A stretch of DNA of 64,000 nucleotides from Sphingomonas sp. Root720 (lineage in GTDB: Bacteria > Pseudomonadota > Alphaproteobacteria > Sphingomonadales > Sphingomonadaceae): NCBI RefSeq assembly GCF_001428605.1, contig NZ_LMID01000012.1, positions 372,001 through 436,000 on the forward strand, in the 5' to 3' direction. The notes under the pieces were generated by a model, which was not told the DNA's origin, made no database searches, and saw only the letters and a list, made by a program, of their open reading frames with translations. The translations under genes were made by a program, and so were the position numbers. The stretch's first letter is position 1. Each line of letters opens with the position of its first letter. Positions 42,417 to 51,717 of the stretch are shown one piece after another.

Positions 42417-43036
42417 CGGGCGGAAGCATCCGGCGCGCCGCCCATGGCGCCGTGGCGCTGTTCGCCGCGACCGGGGTCGTGCTCCATTATGTCGTGGTGC
42501 TCGGCCACGCCGGCGAGGTGGCGGTGCGCAGCATCCGCTTCCTCAGCTATTTCACCATCCTGACCAACATACTGGTCGCGGCGAGCGCCTTCGCCATCGC
42601 ACTGGGCGGCGAAAGGCTCGCGGCGCCGGCCGGGCGGCCGGCGTGGCGGACGATGGTGACGCTCGACATCCTCGTCGTCGCGCTGATCTACCATCTGCTG
42701 CTACGCGACGTGGTGCTGCCCGGCGCGATCGGCTGGTGGGCCAACACCCTCGTGCACCAGATCGTCCCGGCGGCGTGGACCGCTTGCTGGCTGGCCTTCG
42801 CGCCACATGGGGCGATCGACCGCACGGCACCGCTGCGCTGGCTGCTCTACCCGCTCGGCTATGCGCTGTGGACGCTCGTCCATGGCGCGGTTGGCGGCTG
42901 GTATCCCTATCCGTTCATGGACGTCGGCAAGCTGGGCTATCCCGCGGTGCTCGCGAATGTCGCGGGGATCGGGCTGCTGTTCCTGGCGCTGGGCCATGCG
43001 CTGCGCTGGGCCGACGGACGGCTGGCGCGGCGGTGA
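42413..43036 (+). CDS. Pr6Pr family integral membrane protein
   Basis: 207 residues, six predicted transmembrane helices. Family marks: RFLSYFTILTNILVAAS near residue 43, LIYHLLLRDVVLP, NTLVHQIVPAAW and GYALWTLVHGAVGGWYPYPF. The family (FAR-17a/AIG1-related) is named for its six helices; biochemical role unknown, possibly lipid-related. Translationally coupled to the VOC gene. Confidence 0.88.
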   Translation: MTGGSIRRAAHGAVALFAATGVVLHYVVVLGHAGEVAVRSIRFLSYFTILTNILVAASAFAIALGGERLAAPAGRPAWRTMVTLDILVVALIYHLLLRDVVLPGAIGWWANTLVHQIVPAAWTACWLAFAPHGAIDRTAPLRWLLYPLGYALWTLVHGAVGGWYPYPFMDVGKLGYPAVLANVAGIGLLFLALGHALRWADGRLARR

Positions 43037-43040
43037 AAAC

Positions 43041-43130
43041 CGTCATCCCGGCGGAGGCCGGGATCTCGGGAGGTTCTTGCGGCCCGCTCTTCTCCCCTCT
43101 CATGAGATTCCGGCCTCCGCCGGGATGACG
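43041..43130. repeat. 90-bp CGTCAT inverted repeat
   Basis: Arms CGTCATCCCGGCGGAGGCCG... and ...CGGCCTCCGCCGGGATGACG pair over 27 bp with one mismatch, the tidiest copy in the window. Spacer differs from other copies. Lies between the convergent Pr6Pr and infC genes, so it could also act as a bidirectional transcription end. Confidence 0.85.
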
Positions 43131-43177
43131 CATGCGAGCAAGGGGAAATGGCGACGGACAATCGACGAACGGCCGAA

Positions 43178-43717
43178 TTACTTCGGCGCGATCACCATCA
43201 GCATCTGGCGGCCTTCCATGCGCGGGAACTGCTCGACCTTGGCGGTCTCGACCATGTCGGCCTGGACGCGCTGAAGGACCTGCATGCCCAGCTGGCCATG
43301 CGCGAGCTCACGACCGCGGAAGCGCAGGGTGACCTTCACCTTGTCGCCCTCGTCGATGAACTCGTGGATCTTCTTCATCTTGGTTTCATAGTCGTGGTCG
43401 TCGATGTTCGGACGCATCTTGATCTCCTTGATCTCCTGCGTCTTCTGCGACTTCCGGGCAAGATTGGCCTTTTTCTGGGCCTCGTACTTGAACTTGCCGA
43501 CATCGAGGAACTTGCACACCGGCGGATCGGCGTTGGGCGACACCTCGACCAGGTCGAGCCCGACCGACTGGGCCTGCTCCATCGCCTCGCGCGTATACAT
43601 CACGCCCAGATTCTCGCCCTCTTCATCGATCACCCGCACCTTGGGCGACTGGATGAACTCGTTATAGCGCGGGCCATTGAGCGGCATGGGCGGCTGCCCC
43701 AGGGGGCGGCGCATCAT
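43178..43717 (-). CDS. infC: Translation initiation factor IF-3
   Basis: Binds the 30S subunit and checks start-codon pairing. 179 residues in two domains joined by a basic linker: N-domain with [20 protein letters not shown] and [17 protein letters not shown]-domain with [17 protein letters not shown] and [10 protein letters not shown]. The start is the first ATG of a doublet; no clear Shine-Dalgarno is seen, and IF-3 is known to autoregulate through its start in other bacteria. Same strand as thrS, with a monooxygenase gene between. Confidence 0.96.
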   Translation of the reverse strand: MMRRPLGQPPMPLNGPRYNEFIQSPKVRVIDEEGENLGVMYTREAMEQAQSVGLDLVEVSPNADPPVCKFLDVGKFKYEAQKKANLARKSQKTQEIKEIKMRPNIDDHDYETKMKKIHEFIDEGDKVKVTLRFRGRELAHGQLGMQVLQRVQADMVETAKVEQFPRMEGRQMLMVIAPK

Positions 43718-43842
43718 CGGGGGACGTATAGCAATATCTCCTATGGTGGTCTGAGGGGCGCGATATAAGCCTTAACGCGGCAATTTGGAAGATGGCGGCA
43801 AACGGGCAACGAAGCTTTGTCGCGGCCTGTGTCCGGCATGCG

Positions 43843-44232
43843 TCAGCGGATGCCGACGCCCCCCATCGGAACCGTCTCGTTATACGCGTCGAAGCCCGCG
43901 ATCAGCGGCTTTCCCTTCGCGATCGCGGCGCGGACGGCGGGCAGCGCGAGCGAGCCGGCATGGCTGTCCTTGCTGTCCCACACCTCGGTCACCCAGATGG
44001 CGTTCTCGTCCTTCGCGTCCCTGGCGACGACATAGCTGAGGCAGCCCGGCATCGAGTCGGTGCCCTCCAGCAGAATCGCGATCAGGGCGTCGCGCTGGCC
44101 CGGCTGGGCGATCATCCGTCCGATCAGTCCGTACATATTCTCGTCCTCCCGTGCGGCGAGGGCCGGCGCCGCGGCGAGGGTGGCGAAGGCAAGGCCGCTG
44201 ATCAAGCAGTCACGACGGCTCGATTCGACCAT
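43843..44232 (-). CDS. Exported antibiotic-biosynthesis-monooxygenase-fold protein (Tat signal)
   Basis: 129 residues. The leader SSRRDCLISGLAFATLAAAP has a twin-arginine motif and cleavage near ALAA, so Tat export of a folded protein is predicted. The mature part (about 95 residues) is a dimeric ABM/quinol-monooxygenase fold: MYGLIGRMIAQPGQRDALIA, GCLSYVVARDAKDENAIWV and TEVWDSKDSHAGSL. Cofactor-free quinol oxidation is possible but unproven. GGAGGAAG precedes the ATG. It interrupts the common thrS-infC pairing. Confidence 0.83.
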   Translation of the reverse strand: MVESSRRDCLISGLAFATLAAAPALAAREDENMYGLIGRMIAQPGQRDALIAILLEGTDSMPGCLSYVVARDAKDENAIWVTEVWDSKDSHAGSLALPAVRAAIAKGKPLIAGFDAYNETVPMGGVGIR

Positions 44233-44263
44233 GCCTCTTCCTCCCCGCTCCCGCGTGGACGGC

Positions 44264-46285
44264 TCAAGCGCGCCGCAGGTCGGGCGGGGTCGCCTCCGCC
44301 AGCAGCGCGGCGATCGCCTCGTCGATCGGCAGCACGGTCTGCGCCTGTTCGCCCAGCCGGCGGATCGCGACGGTGCCCTCCTCGGCCTCGCGCTTGCCGA
44401 CGACCAGCAGCGCCGGGACCTTGGCGAGCGAATGTTCGCGCACCTTGTAGTTGATCTTCTCGTTGCGGAGGTCGCTCTCGACGCGCAGGCCCGCCGCCGC
44501 CAGCTTCGCCTCGACCTCGCGGGCATAGCCGTCGGCGTCGGAGACGATCGTCGCCACCACCGCCTGCACCGGCGCGAGCCAGAGCGGGAAGCGACCGGCA
44601 TGATGCTCGATCAATATGCCGATGAAGCGCTCGAAGGTGCCGAGGATCGCGCGGTGGAGCATCACCGGCCGATGGCGCTCGCCGTCCTCGCCGACATAGG
44701 AAGCGTCGAGCCGGTCGGGCAGCACCGTGTCGGCCTGGATCGTGCCGACCTGCCAGGTGCGGCCGATCGCGTCGGTCAGGTGGAATTCGAGCTTCGGCGC
44801 GTAGAACGCCCCCTCGCCCGGCAGTTCCTCCCAGCCGAACGCCTCGGTCGCGCGGCCCGATGCCGCGACCGCGTCGCGCAGGGTCTGCTCGGCCTTGTCC
44901 CACATCTCCTCGGAACCGAAACGGTTCTCGGGGCGCAGCGCCAGCTTGATCGCGTAGTTCTCGAAACCGAGATCGCGATAGACCGCGTCGAGCAGGTCGC
45001 AGAAATCCCTGATCTCGCCGATCAGCTGGTCCTCGCGAACGAAGATATGGGCGTCGTCCTGGGTGAACTGGCGCACCCGCATGATGCCGTGCAGCGCGCC
45101 GTGCGGCTCGTTGCGGTGGCAGCAGCCGAACTCGGCCATGCGGATCGGCAGGTCGCGGTAGCTCTTGATCCCCTGCTTGAAGATCAGGATGTGCGCCGGG
45201 CAGTTCATCGGCTTGAGCGCCATAAGGTCGCCCTCGCCGGTCAGGACCGGTCCCTCCTCCTCGGTATTGGGAATCTCGTCGGGGACGACGAACATGTTCT
45301 CGCGATATTTGCCCCAGTGGCCCGACTGCTCCCACTGGCGCGCGTCCATCAGCTGCGGGGTCTTCACCTCGACATAGCCGGCGGCGTCGAGCCGGCGGCG
45401 CATATAGGCCTCGAGCACCCGCCACAACCGGAAGCCCTTGGGATGCCAGAAGACCGAGCCCTGCGCCTCCGACTGGAGATGGAACAGGTCCATATCCTGG
45501 CCGATCCGGCGATGGTCGCGCTTGGCGGCTTCCTCGAGCCGGGTCAGGTGGGCGTCGAGCTGCTTCTTGTTGAGCCAGCCGGTGCCGTAGATGCGGCTGA
45601 GCATCGCGTTCTTCTGGTCGCCGCGCCAATAGGCGCCCGACACGCGGGTCAGCTTGAACGCCGCCGGGTCGAGCTTGCCGGTCGAGGGCAGATGGGGCCC
45701 GCGGCACATGTCGAGCCAGGAGTCGTCAGCACCGGGCAGGCCCGACCAATAGACCGTCAGCGGCTCGTCGCCGGGCAGTTCGGCGGCCCATTCGGCCTTG
45801 AAGCTCTCACCCTGCTGCCTCCAGCGCGAGACGAGCTGCTCGCGGCTCCATTCCTCGCGGCGCAGCGGCTTGTCGGCGGCGATGATGCGACGCATCTCCG
45901 CCTCGATCGCGGGAAGCTCCTCGTCGGTGAACGGCCCGCGGCCCGGCGGGGCCGCGAAGTCGTAATAGAAGCCGTCGTCGGTCGACGGGCCGAAGGTGAT
46001 CTGCGTACCCGGGAACAGGCTCTGCACCGCCTCGGCCAGTACGTGCGCATAGTCGTGCCGGGCGAGTTCGAGCGCGTCGGCCTCGTCGCGCGCCGTCACC
46101 AGCGCGAGGGTCGAATCCTTCTCCAGCGGCCGGCCGAGGTCGCGCAGTTCGCCGTCGACGCGCGCGGCGATTGCCGCCTTGGCGAGGCCGGGACCGATCG
46201 CGGCGGCGATCTCGCCGGGAGTAGTGCCCGTCTTCACTTCGCGCACCGAGCCGTCGGGAAGCGTGATGGTGAGAAGATCGGACAT
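44264..46285 (-). CDS. thrS: Threonyl-tRNA synthetase
   Basis: Class II synthetase charging tRNA-Thr. 673 residues in the normal order: TGS domain ([20 protein letters not shown]), editing domain with [11 protein letters not shown] and [12 protein letters not shown], catalytic core with [35 protein letters not shown] and the zinc ligands, and anticodon-binding domain ([13 protein letters not shown]). The end is short and free of extensions. Its leader holds no T-box or obvious operator. Confidence 0.97.
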   Translation of the reverse strand: MSDLLTITLPDGSVREVKTGTTPGEIAAAIGPGLAKAAIAARVDGELRDLGRPLEKDSTLALVTARDEADALELARHDYAHVLAEAVQSLFPGTQITFGPSTDDGFYYDFAAPPGRGPFTDEELPAIEAEMRRIIAADKPLRREEWSREQLVSRWRQQGESFKAEWAAELPGDEPLTVYWSGLPGADDSWLDMCRGPHLPSTGKLDPAAFKLTRVSGAYWRGDQKNAMLSRIYGTGWLNKKQLDAHLTRLEEAAKRDHRRIGQDMDLFHLQSEAQGSVFWHPKGFRLWRVLEAYMRRRLDAAGYVEVKTPQLMDARQWEQSGHWGKYRENMFVVPDEIPNTEEEGPVLTGEGDLMALKPMNCPAHILIFKQGIKSYRDLPIRMAEFGCCHRNEPHGALHGIMRVRQFTQDDAHIFVREDQLIGEIRDFCDLLDAVYRDLGFENYAIKLALRPENRFGSEEMWDKAEQTLRDAVAASGRATEAFGWEELPGEGAFYAPKLEFHLTDAIGRTWQVGTIQADTVLPDRLDASYVGEDGERHRPVMLHRAILGTFERFIGILIEHHAGRFPLWLAPVQAVVATIVSDADGYAREVEAKLAAAGLRVESDLRNEKINYKVREHSLAKVPALLVVGKREAEEGTVAIRRLGEQAQTVLPIDEAIAALLAEATPPDLRRA

Positions 46286-46431
46286 GGGAGAAACACTATC
46301 CTCGGGTTTGCGGAGCGCGGCTTATGCCCGCGAAGGGGCCTGCGGGGCAAGCCGCCTGAGGCGAGATCGTGATGGCGGTGAAAGCAGGGACTTTCGGTGG
46401 CGTTTGCGCAAGCGCCGTCAGATCCCTTCAG

Positions 46432-46526
46432 CGTCACCCCGGCGAAGGCTGGGGTCCATGTCTCTCATCAGCCCGATGGCATCCAAGGAGACGACGGACA
46501 TGGATGCCAGCCTCGCTGGCATGACG
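46432..46526. repeat. 95-bp CGTCAT inverted repeat
   Basis: Left arm CGTCACCCCGGCGAAGGCTG..., right arm ...CCAGCCTCGCTGGCATGACG, with an extra paired segment GTCCATGTC / GACATGGAT, giving a stem of about 30 bp with several mismatches. It lies between the thrS start and the end of the PqiC-like gene, so it may sit at the end of the mla transcript. Confidence 0.8.
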
Positions 46527-46535
46527 GGCGAGCGG

Positions 46536-47123
46536 TCAGTTCGTCCCGATCCAGTCCGCCACGTCGCCGGCGATGCCGTTCGCCGCCTCGTTGAGCGCCG
46601 CCGCGACCGAGGGGGCGTCCTCCCCGGCGACCGGGACGGTCGCCTCGAAGCGATGCGTACGGATCTCGTCGGAGCCGCTCTTCGCGATCGTCGCGTCGAA
46701 GATCACCAGCACCTTGCCCTGGCCGCCGAGCAGCTGGAACGCCGCGAGGGTGCCGCCCAGGCGGGTGTCGGGGGTGATCGCGCCATTGCGCTGGTCGGGC
46801 ACGAAGCGGCCGGTCTTCGCCTCGATCGTCTCGGCGAGGACCGAGCGGAACAGCATGGCGGGGGTGTCGACCCAGCCGGCCTTGGGCAGATAGGCGAAGG
46901 CCGCCCCGGTCTGCACCGCGATCCGCTGGTTGCGCAGCGCCGAGGGCAGCGCGGGCGGCGCGACGCTGATCGCCTGGGTGTCGCGGGTGACCTTGCCCGC
47001 GCCGGCGGCGATCCTGGCGGTCGGGGTCAGGCTCATCAGCCGTTCGGGCGGATCCCCGCCGAGGCTGATGCAGCCCGTCAGCAGGCCGGCGGCGGTGAGC
47101 GCGATGAGCGAGCGGCGCAACAT
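46536..47123 (-). CDS. ABC-type transport auxiliary lipoprotein (PqiC/MlaX-like)
   Basis: 195 residues. Lipoprotein signal peptide with lipobox LLTGC (Cys18), then a PqiC/DUF330-type domain: SVAPPALPSALRNQRIAVQTG, AGWVDTPAMLFRSVLAETIE, DTRLGGTLAAFQLLGGQGK and FEATVPVAGEDAPSVAAALN. Such proteins sit at the outer membrane and pair with MCE-domain proteins. Starting 4 bp after mlaD, it is the last gene of this lipid-transport operon. Confidence 0.9.
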   Translation of the reverse strand: MLRRSLIALTAAGLLTGCISLGGDPPERLMSLTPTARIAAGAGKVTRDTQAISVAPPALPSALRNQRIAVQTGAAFAYLPKAGWVDTPAMLFRSVLAETIEAKTGRFVPDQRNGAITPDTRLGGTLAAFQLLGGQGKVLVIFDATIAKSGSDEIRTHRFEATVPVAGEDAPSVAAALNEAANGIAGDVADWIGTN

Positions 47124-47127
47124 GCTG

Positions 47128-48075
47128 TCAGTTCCTTGGCTTGTAGTCGGGCAGCTTCGACCCGCCGAGCACGGCGCCCGCGCCGCCCCGGTCGAGCTTG
47201 GTCGAGATGGCGCCGAGCGCCTCCGACATCTCGGCGAGGTTGCGCGCGAGCTGGTTGATCTGCGGGACGGTCTGGGTCGAGAAGGCCTTGATGCCGGGCC
47301 GGGCATCGGTGATCGCGGCGTCGAGCGATTCGAGCGTGTGCTGCGCGGAGGTGGTGGCCTTGTTGAGGTTGGCCATCGCCGGCTTCACGTCGCTGGCCAT
47401 CACGCCATTGGTGGTCTCGGCGAGGGCGCCGACACGCTCGGCGGCGAGGCCCGCCTGTTCCATCGTCGCCTTGAGCTGGACGATCGCCGCCGCGATCTCG
47501 GGACCGCGGTTGGCGAGGTCGCCCGACAGCCGCTCGACATTGGCGAGGATGCCGCTGATCGACTTCTGGTTCTTGTCGTCGAGCAGCTCGGTCAGCCGCG
47601 CGGTCAGGGTCGAGATGCGGTTGAGCAGCTCGGGCGCCGAGTTGAGCAGTTCGCCGAGCGCGCCCGGCTTGGTCGGGATCACCGGCACGCCATAGGGCCC
47701 CGGCTCGACGATCGGCGGTGCGCCGGTGACCGCGCCGTCGAGGTTGATCTGGCTGACCCCGGTGAAGCCGACGCCGGCGATCGTCGCGGTGGTGCCCTGC
47801 AGGATCGGCGAATCCTGGTCGATGGCGATGCGGACGCGGACGAATTCGGGGCTGTCGGGCAGCAGCTTGATCTCCTCGACCTTGCCGACCGGCACGCCCG
47901 AAAAGTTGACCGACGATCCTTTGGCGAGGCCGTCGACCGACGTCTTGAAGAAGATGTCGTAGCGCTGGTTGCTGGCGGTGTTGAACCCCGCCAGCCAGAC
48001 GATGAAGACGAGCAGCGCGACGAGCATGGCCAGCACGACGCCGCCCACCAGTACATGGTTCGACCGGGTTTCCAT
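47128..48075 (-). CDS. mlaD: MCE-family lipid-binding protein MlaD
   Basis: Periplasmic substrate-binding ring of the Mla retrograde phospholipid transporter. 315 residues: one N-terminal transmembrane helix (VGGVVLAMLVALLVFIVWLA, 10-29), a single MCE domain (about 38-115; YDIFFKTSVDGLAKGSSVNF, VPVGKVEEIKL) and a long helical region (about 150-300) longer than E. coli MlaD, which could form a needle-like tube. It starts 7 bp after mlaF ends. Confidence 0.93.
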   Translation of the reverse strand: METRSNHVLVGGVVLAMLVALLVFIVWLAGFNTASNQRYDIFFKTSVDGLAKGSSVNFSGVPVGKVEEIKLLPDSPEFVRVRIAIDQDSPILQGTTATIAGVGFTGVSQINLDGAVTGAPPIVEPGPYGVPVIPTKPGALGELLNSAPELLNRISTLTARLTELLDDKNQKSISGILANVERLSGDLANRGPEIAAAIVQLKATMEQAGLAAERVGALAETTNGVMASDVKPAMANLNKATTSAQHTLESLDAAITDARPGIKAFSTQTVPQINQLARNLAEMSEALGAISTKLDRGGAGAVLGGSKLPDYKPRN

Positions 48076-48082
48076 CAGTTGC

Positions 48083-48901
48083 TCACTTCCCGGCTTCCCC
48101 TGCTGTAGCGCGCCCGGCGGCATCCGCCGCCGCCCGCCCGCGCGGACCGTTGAAATATTCCTGAATCCACGGATGGTCCAACGCCAATAGTTCCGGGATC
48201 GTTCCAACCGCGATCACGCGCCTGTCCGCAAGCACCGCCACCCGGTCGCAGATCGCGTACAGCGTGTCGAGATCATGGGTGATCAGGAAGACGGTCAGGC
48301 CGAGCGTCCGCTGCAGCGAGCGGATCAGCTCGTCGAAGGCGGCGGCGCCGATCGGGTCCAGTCCGGCGGTCGGCTCGTCGAGGAACAGCAGCTGCGGATC
48401 GAGCGCCAGCGCGCGGGCGAGTCCGGCGCGCTTGCGCATGCCGCCCGACAGCTCGGACGGATATTTTGGCCCGGCCTCGGGTGCCAGGCCCGACATGGCC
48501 ACCTTGTAGGCGGCGATCTCGTCGAGCAGCTGGGCGTCGACCTCGGGATAATATTCGCGAATCGGCACCTGGACATTCTCGGCCACGGTCAGGGTCGAGA
48601 ACAGCGCGCCGCCCTGGAACAGCACGCCCCAGCGGCTGCGGACCTGCTTCGCCTCATATTCCTCGCGGCCGATCATCGATTCGCCGAACACTTCGACCTC
48701 GCCGGCCTGGGGCGGCTGCAGGCCGATGATCGACCGCATCAGCACCGACTTGCCGGTGCCCGAGCCGCCGACGACGCCGATGATCTCCCCGCGCCGCACA
48801 TCGAGGTCGAGCCCGTCATGGACGACCTGGTCGCCGAACGCGTTGCGCAGCCCGGCGACGTGGATGATTGTATCATGATCGGCGGTGTTGAGCCGTGCCA
48901 T
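48083..48901 (-). CDS. mlaF: Mla lipid ABC transporter ATPase MlaF
   Basis: Cytoplasmic ATPase driving MlaE. 272 residues. Walker A GGSGTGKSVLMRSI near residue 45, signature LSGGMRKRAGLARALALDP, Walker B LLFLDEPTAGLDPIGA and switch ITHDLDTLYAICDRVAV. RNAFGDQVVHDGLDLDV at the front is typical of MlaF/TTG2A. The C-terminus is an Ala/Arg-rich tail of about 20 residues. 46 bp separate it from mlaE upstream. Confidence 0.94.
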   Translation of the reverse strand: MARLNTADHDTIIHVAGLRNAFGDQVVHDGLDLDVRRGEIIGVVGGSGTGKSVLMRSIIGLQPPQAGEVEVFGESMIGREEYEAKQVRSRWGVLFQGGALFSTLTVAENVQVPIREYYPEVDAQLLDEIAAYKVAMSGLAPEAGPKYPSELSGGMRKRAGLARALALDPQLLFLDEPTAGLDPIGAAAFDELIRSLQRTLGLTVFLITHDLDTLYAICDRVAVLADRRVIAVGTIPELLALDHPWIQEYFNGPRGRAAADAAGRATAGEAGK

Positions 48902-48947
48902 CAGCGGCCCATCCCTGACGCGGGCGGACGGAGGAGAAACATACCCA

Positions 48948-50045
48948 TCAGATCCACCCGATCGAGCTGAAGAACACCGCGAACACCGCGTCGAGGACGA
49001 TGACGAGGAAGATCGCCTGGACGACCGAGGCGGTGGTCCTGAGGCCGACCTGCTCGGCATTGCCCTCGACCTGCATGCCCTGATAGCAGCCGCACAGCGC
49101 GATCAGCATGCCGAACACCGGTGCCTTGATCAGTCCGACCCACAGGTCGGTCATCGGCACCACCTCGCGGATGCGCTGGACATAGGTGATCGGCGGGATA
49201 TCGAGATCGATCCAGCAGAAGATGCCGCCGCCGATGATCGCGATCACCGCGGCATAGAAACCGAGCAGCGGCATCAGCACCACGGTCGACAGGATGCGCG
49301 GCAGGATCAGCGCCTCCATCGGCGACACCCCGATCGTCCGCATCGCGTCGACCTCCTCGGCCAGCTTCATCGAGCCGAGCTGCGCGGCGAAAGCGCTGCC
49401 CGAGCGGCCGGCGACCATGATCGCGGTCATCAGCACGCCCAGTTCGCGCAGGGTGATCCGCCCGATCAGGTTGACCGCGAACACCTCGGCCCCGAACTGG
49501 CGCAGCTGGACCGCGCCCTGCTGGGCGATGACGATGCCGATCAGGAAGCTCATCAGCCCGATGATCGCCAGCGCCTTGACCCCGACCACCTCGAACTGGC
49601 GCGCCATCGCGTTGTAGCGGAACCGGCGCGGGTGGGTGACCAGCCCCCACAGCCCGACCAGGACCGCGCCGAAGAAGCCGACCAACCCGATCAGCGAATG
49701 GCCGGCAACCGAGGTCGCGTCCCCGATCTCGCGCATCACGCGGACGAAGGGGGGGCTCGAATCGGGGCGGATCTTGAGCGGCTTGTCGGCCTCGGCGATC
49801 TGCCGGAGCAGCTGGCAGACATCCTCGTCGGCGCCGACCACCTCGACCTGGTGCTCGCGGGCGATGCGGTGGACCAGCCAGGCACCGACCGTGTCGATTC
49901 GGTCGACCTCGCCCAGGTCGATCGTCCGGGGCACTTCGCCCAGCGTTTCCAGCCGCCGCGACAGGTCTCCGATCCGCGCGAGCGTGAGTTCGCCGCTGAA
50001 ATACAGCACATGCTGGTCGTAGCGAAAGTCTGCCGGCGCGGTCAT
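48948..50045 (-). CDS. mlaE: Mla permease MlaE with N-terminal STAS domain
   Basis: Inner-membrane permease of the Mla lipid transporter. 365 residues: residues 1-95 form a STAS domain (YFSGELTLARIGDLSRRLE, IDLGEVDRIDTVGAWLVHRI), the counterpart of separate MlaB in E. coli, fused here to the permease (about 110-365). Permease motifs are FLIGIVIAQQGAVQLRQFGAE, GRSGSAFAAQLGSMK, EEVDAMRTIGVSPMEALILPR and GCYQGMQVEGNAEQVG. The ATG at 50045 was preferred to a GTG three codons earlier. First gene of mlaE-mlaF-mlaD-PqiC. Confidence 0.94.
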   Translation of the reverse strand: MTAPADFRYDQHVLYFSGELTLARIGDLSRRLETLGEVPRTIDLGEVDRIDTVGAWLVHRIAREHQVEVVGADEDVCQLLRQIAEADKPLKIRPDSSPPFVRVMREIGDATSVAGHSLIGLVGFFGAVLVGLWGLVTHPRRFRYNAMARQFEVVGVKALAIIGLMSFLIGIVIAQQGAVQLRQFGAEVFAVNLIGRITLRELGVLMTAIMVAGRSGSAFAAQLGSMKLAEEVDAMRTIGVSPMEALILPRILSTVVLMPLLGFYAAVIAIIGGGIFCWIDLDIPPITYVQRIREVVPMTDLWVGLIKAPVFGMLIALCGCYQGMQVEGNAEQVGLRTTASVVQAIFLVIVLDAVFAVFFSSIGWI

Positions 50046-50165
50046 CGTGCCCACAGGTGATCGAAAAGCGCGGGATCGGCAAGCATCCGAAATGAATGAG
50101 TGCGCGACGCGATAGTTCCTTGGCCGATTGTTCCCGCCCCCGATACCTGCCTATAGAGCGCCCCG

Positions 50166-50837
50166 ATGACCGAACTCGCCATCTACGACATGGACCGCAC
50201 GATCACGCGGACCGGCACCTTCACCCCCTTCATGATCCATGCGGCGCTGCGGCTGGCGCCGTGGCGGCTGGTCTTCGTACCGTTCGCGGCGATGGTGATG
50301 CTCGCCTATGTGGCGAAGCTGATCGAGCGCAAGCGGGTCAAGGAGCTCAACCAGGCGATGCTGATCGGCCGGCGGATCCCGGCCGCCACGCTGATCCCGA
50401 TCGCCGAGAGCTTCGCCGAGAAGGTGATGCGCCACAACATCCTGCCGGGCGCGCTGGACAGCCTCGCGGAGAATCGCGCCGCCGGCCGCCGCCTCGTCCT
50501 CGCCACCGCCTCGTCGCGCATCTGGGTCGAGCCGATCGCGGCGAAGCTGGGCATGGACGACGTGGTCGCGACCGGTGCGATCCGGGGCATCGACGACTAT
50601 GTCAGCCACAAGGTCGACGGCGAGAATTGCTACGGCCCCGCCAAGCTCCGCATGATCGAGGCGTGGATGGGGTTGGAGAAGCTCGACCGCAGCCAGTGCC
50701 ACATCCGCTTCTATTCGGACCATGTCTCCGACGTGCCGGTGCTCGCCTGGGCCGACGAGGCGATCGCCGCCAACCCGCATGCCGGCCTGCGCGCGGAGGC
50801 GAAGCGGCGCAACTGGACGATCGTCGACTGGAAATAG
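50166..50837 (+). CDS. HAD-IB family hydrolase (SerB/CicA-like)
   Basis: Predicted phosphatase of 223 residues. Nucleophile motif YDMDRTITRTGTF near residue 7, cap with one hydrophobic segment (PWRLVFVPFAAMVMLAYVA), motif II LATASSRIW, and motif III/IV YSDHVSDVPVL. This HAD-IB type includes phosphoserine phosphatase-like and CicA-like enzymes; the hydrophobic cap is typical of alphaproteobacterial members. Divergent from mlaE over 120 bp. Substrate unresolved. Confidence 0.87.
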   Translation: MTELAIYDMDRTITRTGTFTPFMIHAALRLAPWRLVFVPFAAMVMLAYVAKLIERKRVKELNQAMLIGRRIPAATLIPIAESFAEKVMRHNILPGALDSLAENRAAGRRLVLATASSRIWVEPIAAKLGMDDVVATGAIRGIDDYVSHKVDGENCYGPAKLRMIEAWMGLEKLDRSQCHIRFYSDHVSDVPVLAWADEAIAANPHAGLRAEAKRRNWTIVDWK

Positions 50838-50864
50838 GGAGTGGAGGGGAGCCCTCTCCCAGGC

Positions 50865-50942
50865 CCTCATGCCAGCGCAGGCTGGCCTCTCAACGCGCTT
50901 TTCGCACAGCGCCCGAAACCCCAGCCTTGGCTGCGGTGACCT
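50865..50942. repeat. Degenerate copy of the CGTCAT inverted repeat
   Basis: Left CCTCATGCCAGCGCAGGCTGG and right CCAGCCTTGGCTGCGGTGAC keep the palindromic logic of the family but with more substitutions than the five good copies. It lies between the convergent HAD and CHAP genes. Confidence 0.5.
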
Positions 50943-50989
50943 TCATGGGATGGAGGAGAGCGACGGAACCCGCCGGCTCGCCAGAGCGC

Positions 50990-51496
50990 TCAGCCCTGGA
51001 CCGTCTCGACGGCGTCGGCGGTGCTCGAGCCGGCCTTCTTGTAGATGAAGCCGTTGACCGGATAGGCGGTGGTGCCGACCTTGCCGATCGGCGCGAACCA
51101 GACCTTCACCCGGCTCCAGTCGTTGTTGGGCGAGGCATCGACGACGGTCACGTCGCGCTCGACCTGGCCGCGCCGGCCGTTGATGATCGACCAGTTGGCG
51201 TGGGTGATCTTGATGACCCGATCGCTGACGACCTGGGTGACGGTGGCGACATGGCCCGAGCGCATCGAGCCGATCGCCTTGAACACCATCACCGCGCCGA
51301 CCATCGGGGTATCGCCGCGGAGATATTTGCCGACCGCCTGATTCCACCAGGACGCGGCGGCGCCGAACAGCTGGATGCCGGAGAACATGCGGGCGAAAGG
51401 CGCGCACTGGATCATCTGCGCATTGGCCGCCGACGGGGCGAGAGTCATGCCTGCAAGCAGCATGGAACCGACAATCGCGCGCATCGTTTTAATCAT
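50990..51496 (-). CDS. Secreted CHAP-domain amidase-like protein
   Basis: 168 residues. Signal peptide (MIKTMRAIVGSMLLAGMTLAPSA, cut near residue 26), then a CHAP domain: catalytic Cys in QMIQCAPFARMFSGIQ, PMVGAVMVFKAIG, His in SGHVATVTQV and HANW. CHAP enzymes cut peptidoglycan peptides or glutathionylspermidine; a periplasmic wall-turnover role fits. GGGAAC precedes the ATG; an internal ATG four codons later is possible. Confidence 0.88.
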   Translation of the reverse strand: MIKTMRAIVGSMLLAGMTLAPSAANAQMIQCAPFARMFSGIQLFGAAASWWNQAVGKYLRGDTPMVGAVMVFKAIGSMRSGHVATVTQVVSDRVIKITHANWSIINGRRGQVERDVTVVDASPNNDWSRVKVWFAPIGKVGTTAYPVNGFIYKKAGSSTADAVETVQG

Positions 51497-51621
51497 CTGG
51501 TAGTTCCCCACCCGTCCCGTGACGCTGTGATAGGCATCACTGTCGGGCGCAGGGAACCCCGTTAGGGTTGCCAAAATCCTAACAAGCGGCGAGTCGTTTT
51601 CGTCGTGCGGTGGTCTGCGAC

Positions 51622-51630
51622 TTATCCACA
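51622..51630 (+). promoter_or_regulatory. Isolated perfect DnaA box
   Basis: TTATCCACA in the gap between hisF and the CHAP gene matches the 9-bp DnaA consensus exactly. No second box or AT-rich stretch is nearby, so it is not an origin. One such match in 64 kb is close to chance. Confidence 0.3.
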
Positions 51631-51717
51631 GGCGCCGTGAGGGCCCGGCACTGCAAACCACATCTTCGGAACGGTCCCGTCATGAACATGCATGCTGCAG
51701 CGCACGCATGATTCGCA

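Noticed and set aside
46234-46437. Small minus-strand frame overlapping the thrS start, considered as a Thr leader peptide
   Set aside because: No run of Thr codons, no ribosome site and no attenuator-like hairpin plus U-tract.
51622-51630. Replication origin suggested by a perfect DnaA box
   Set aside because: A single box without neighbours, AT-rich region or dnaA nearby; close to chance expectation.
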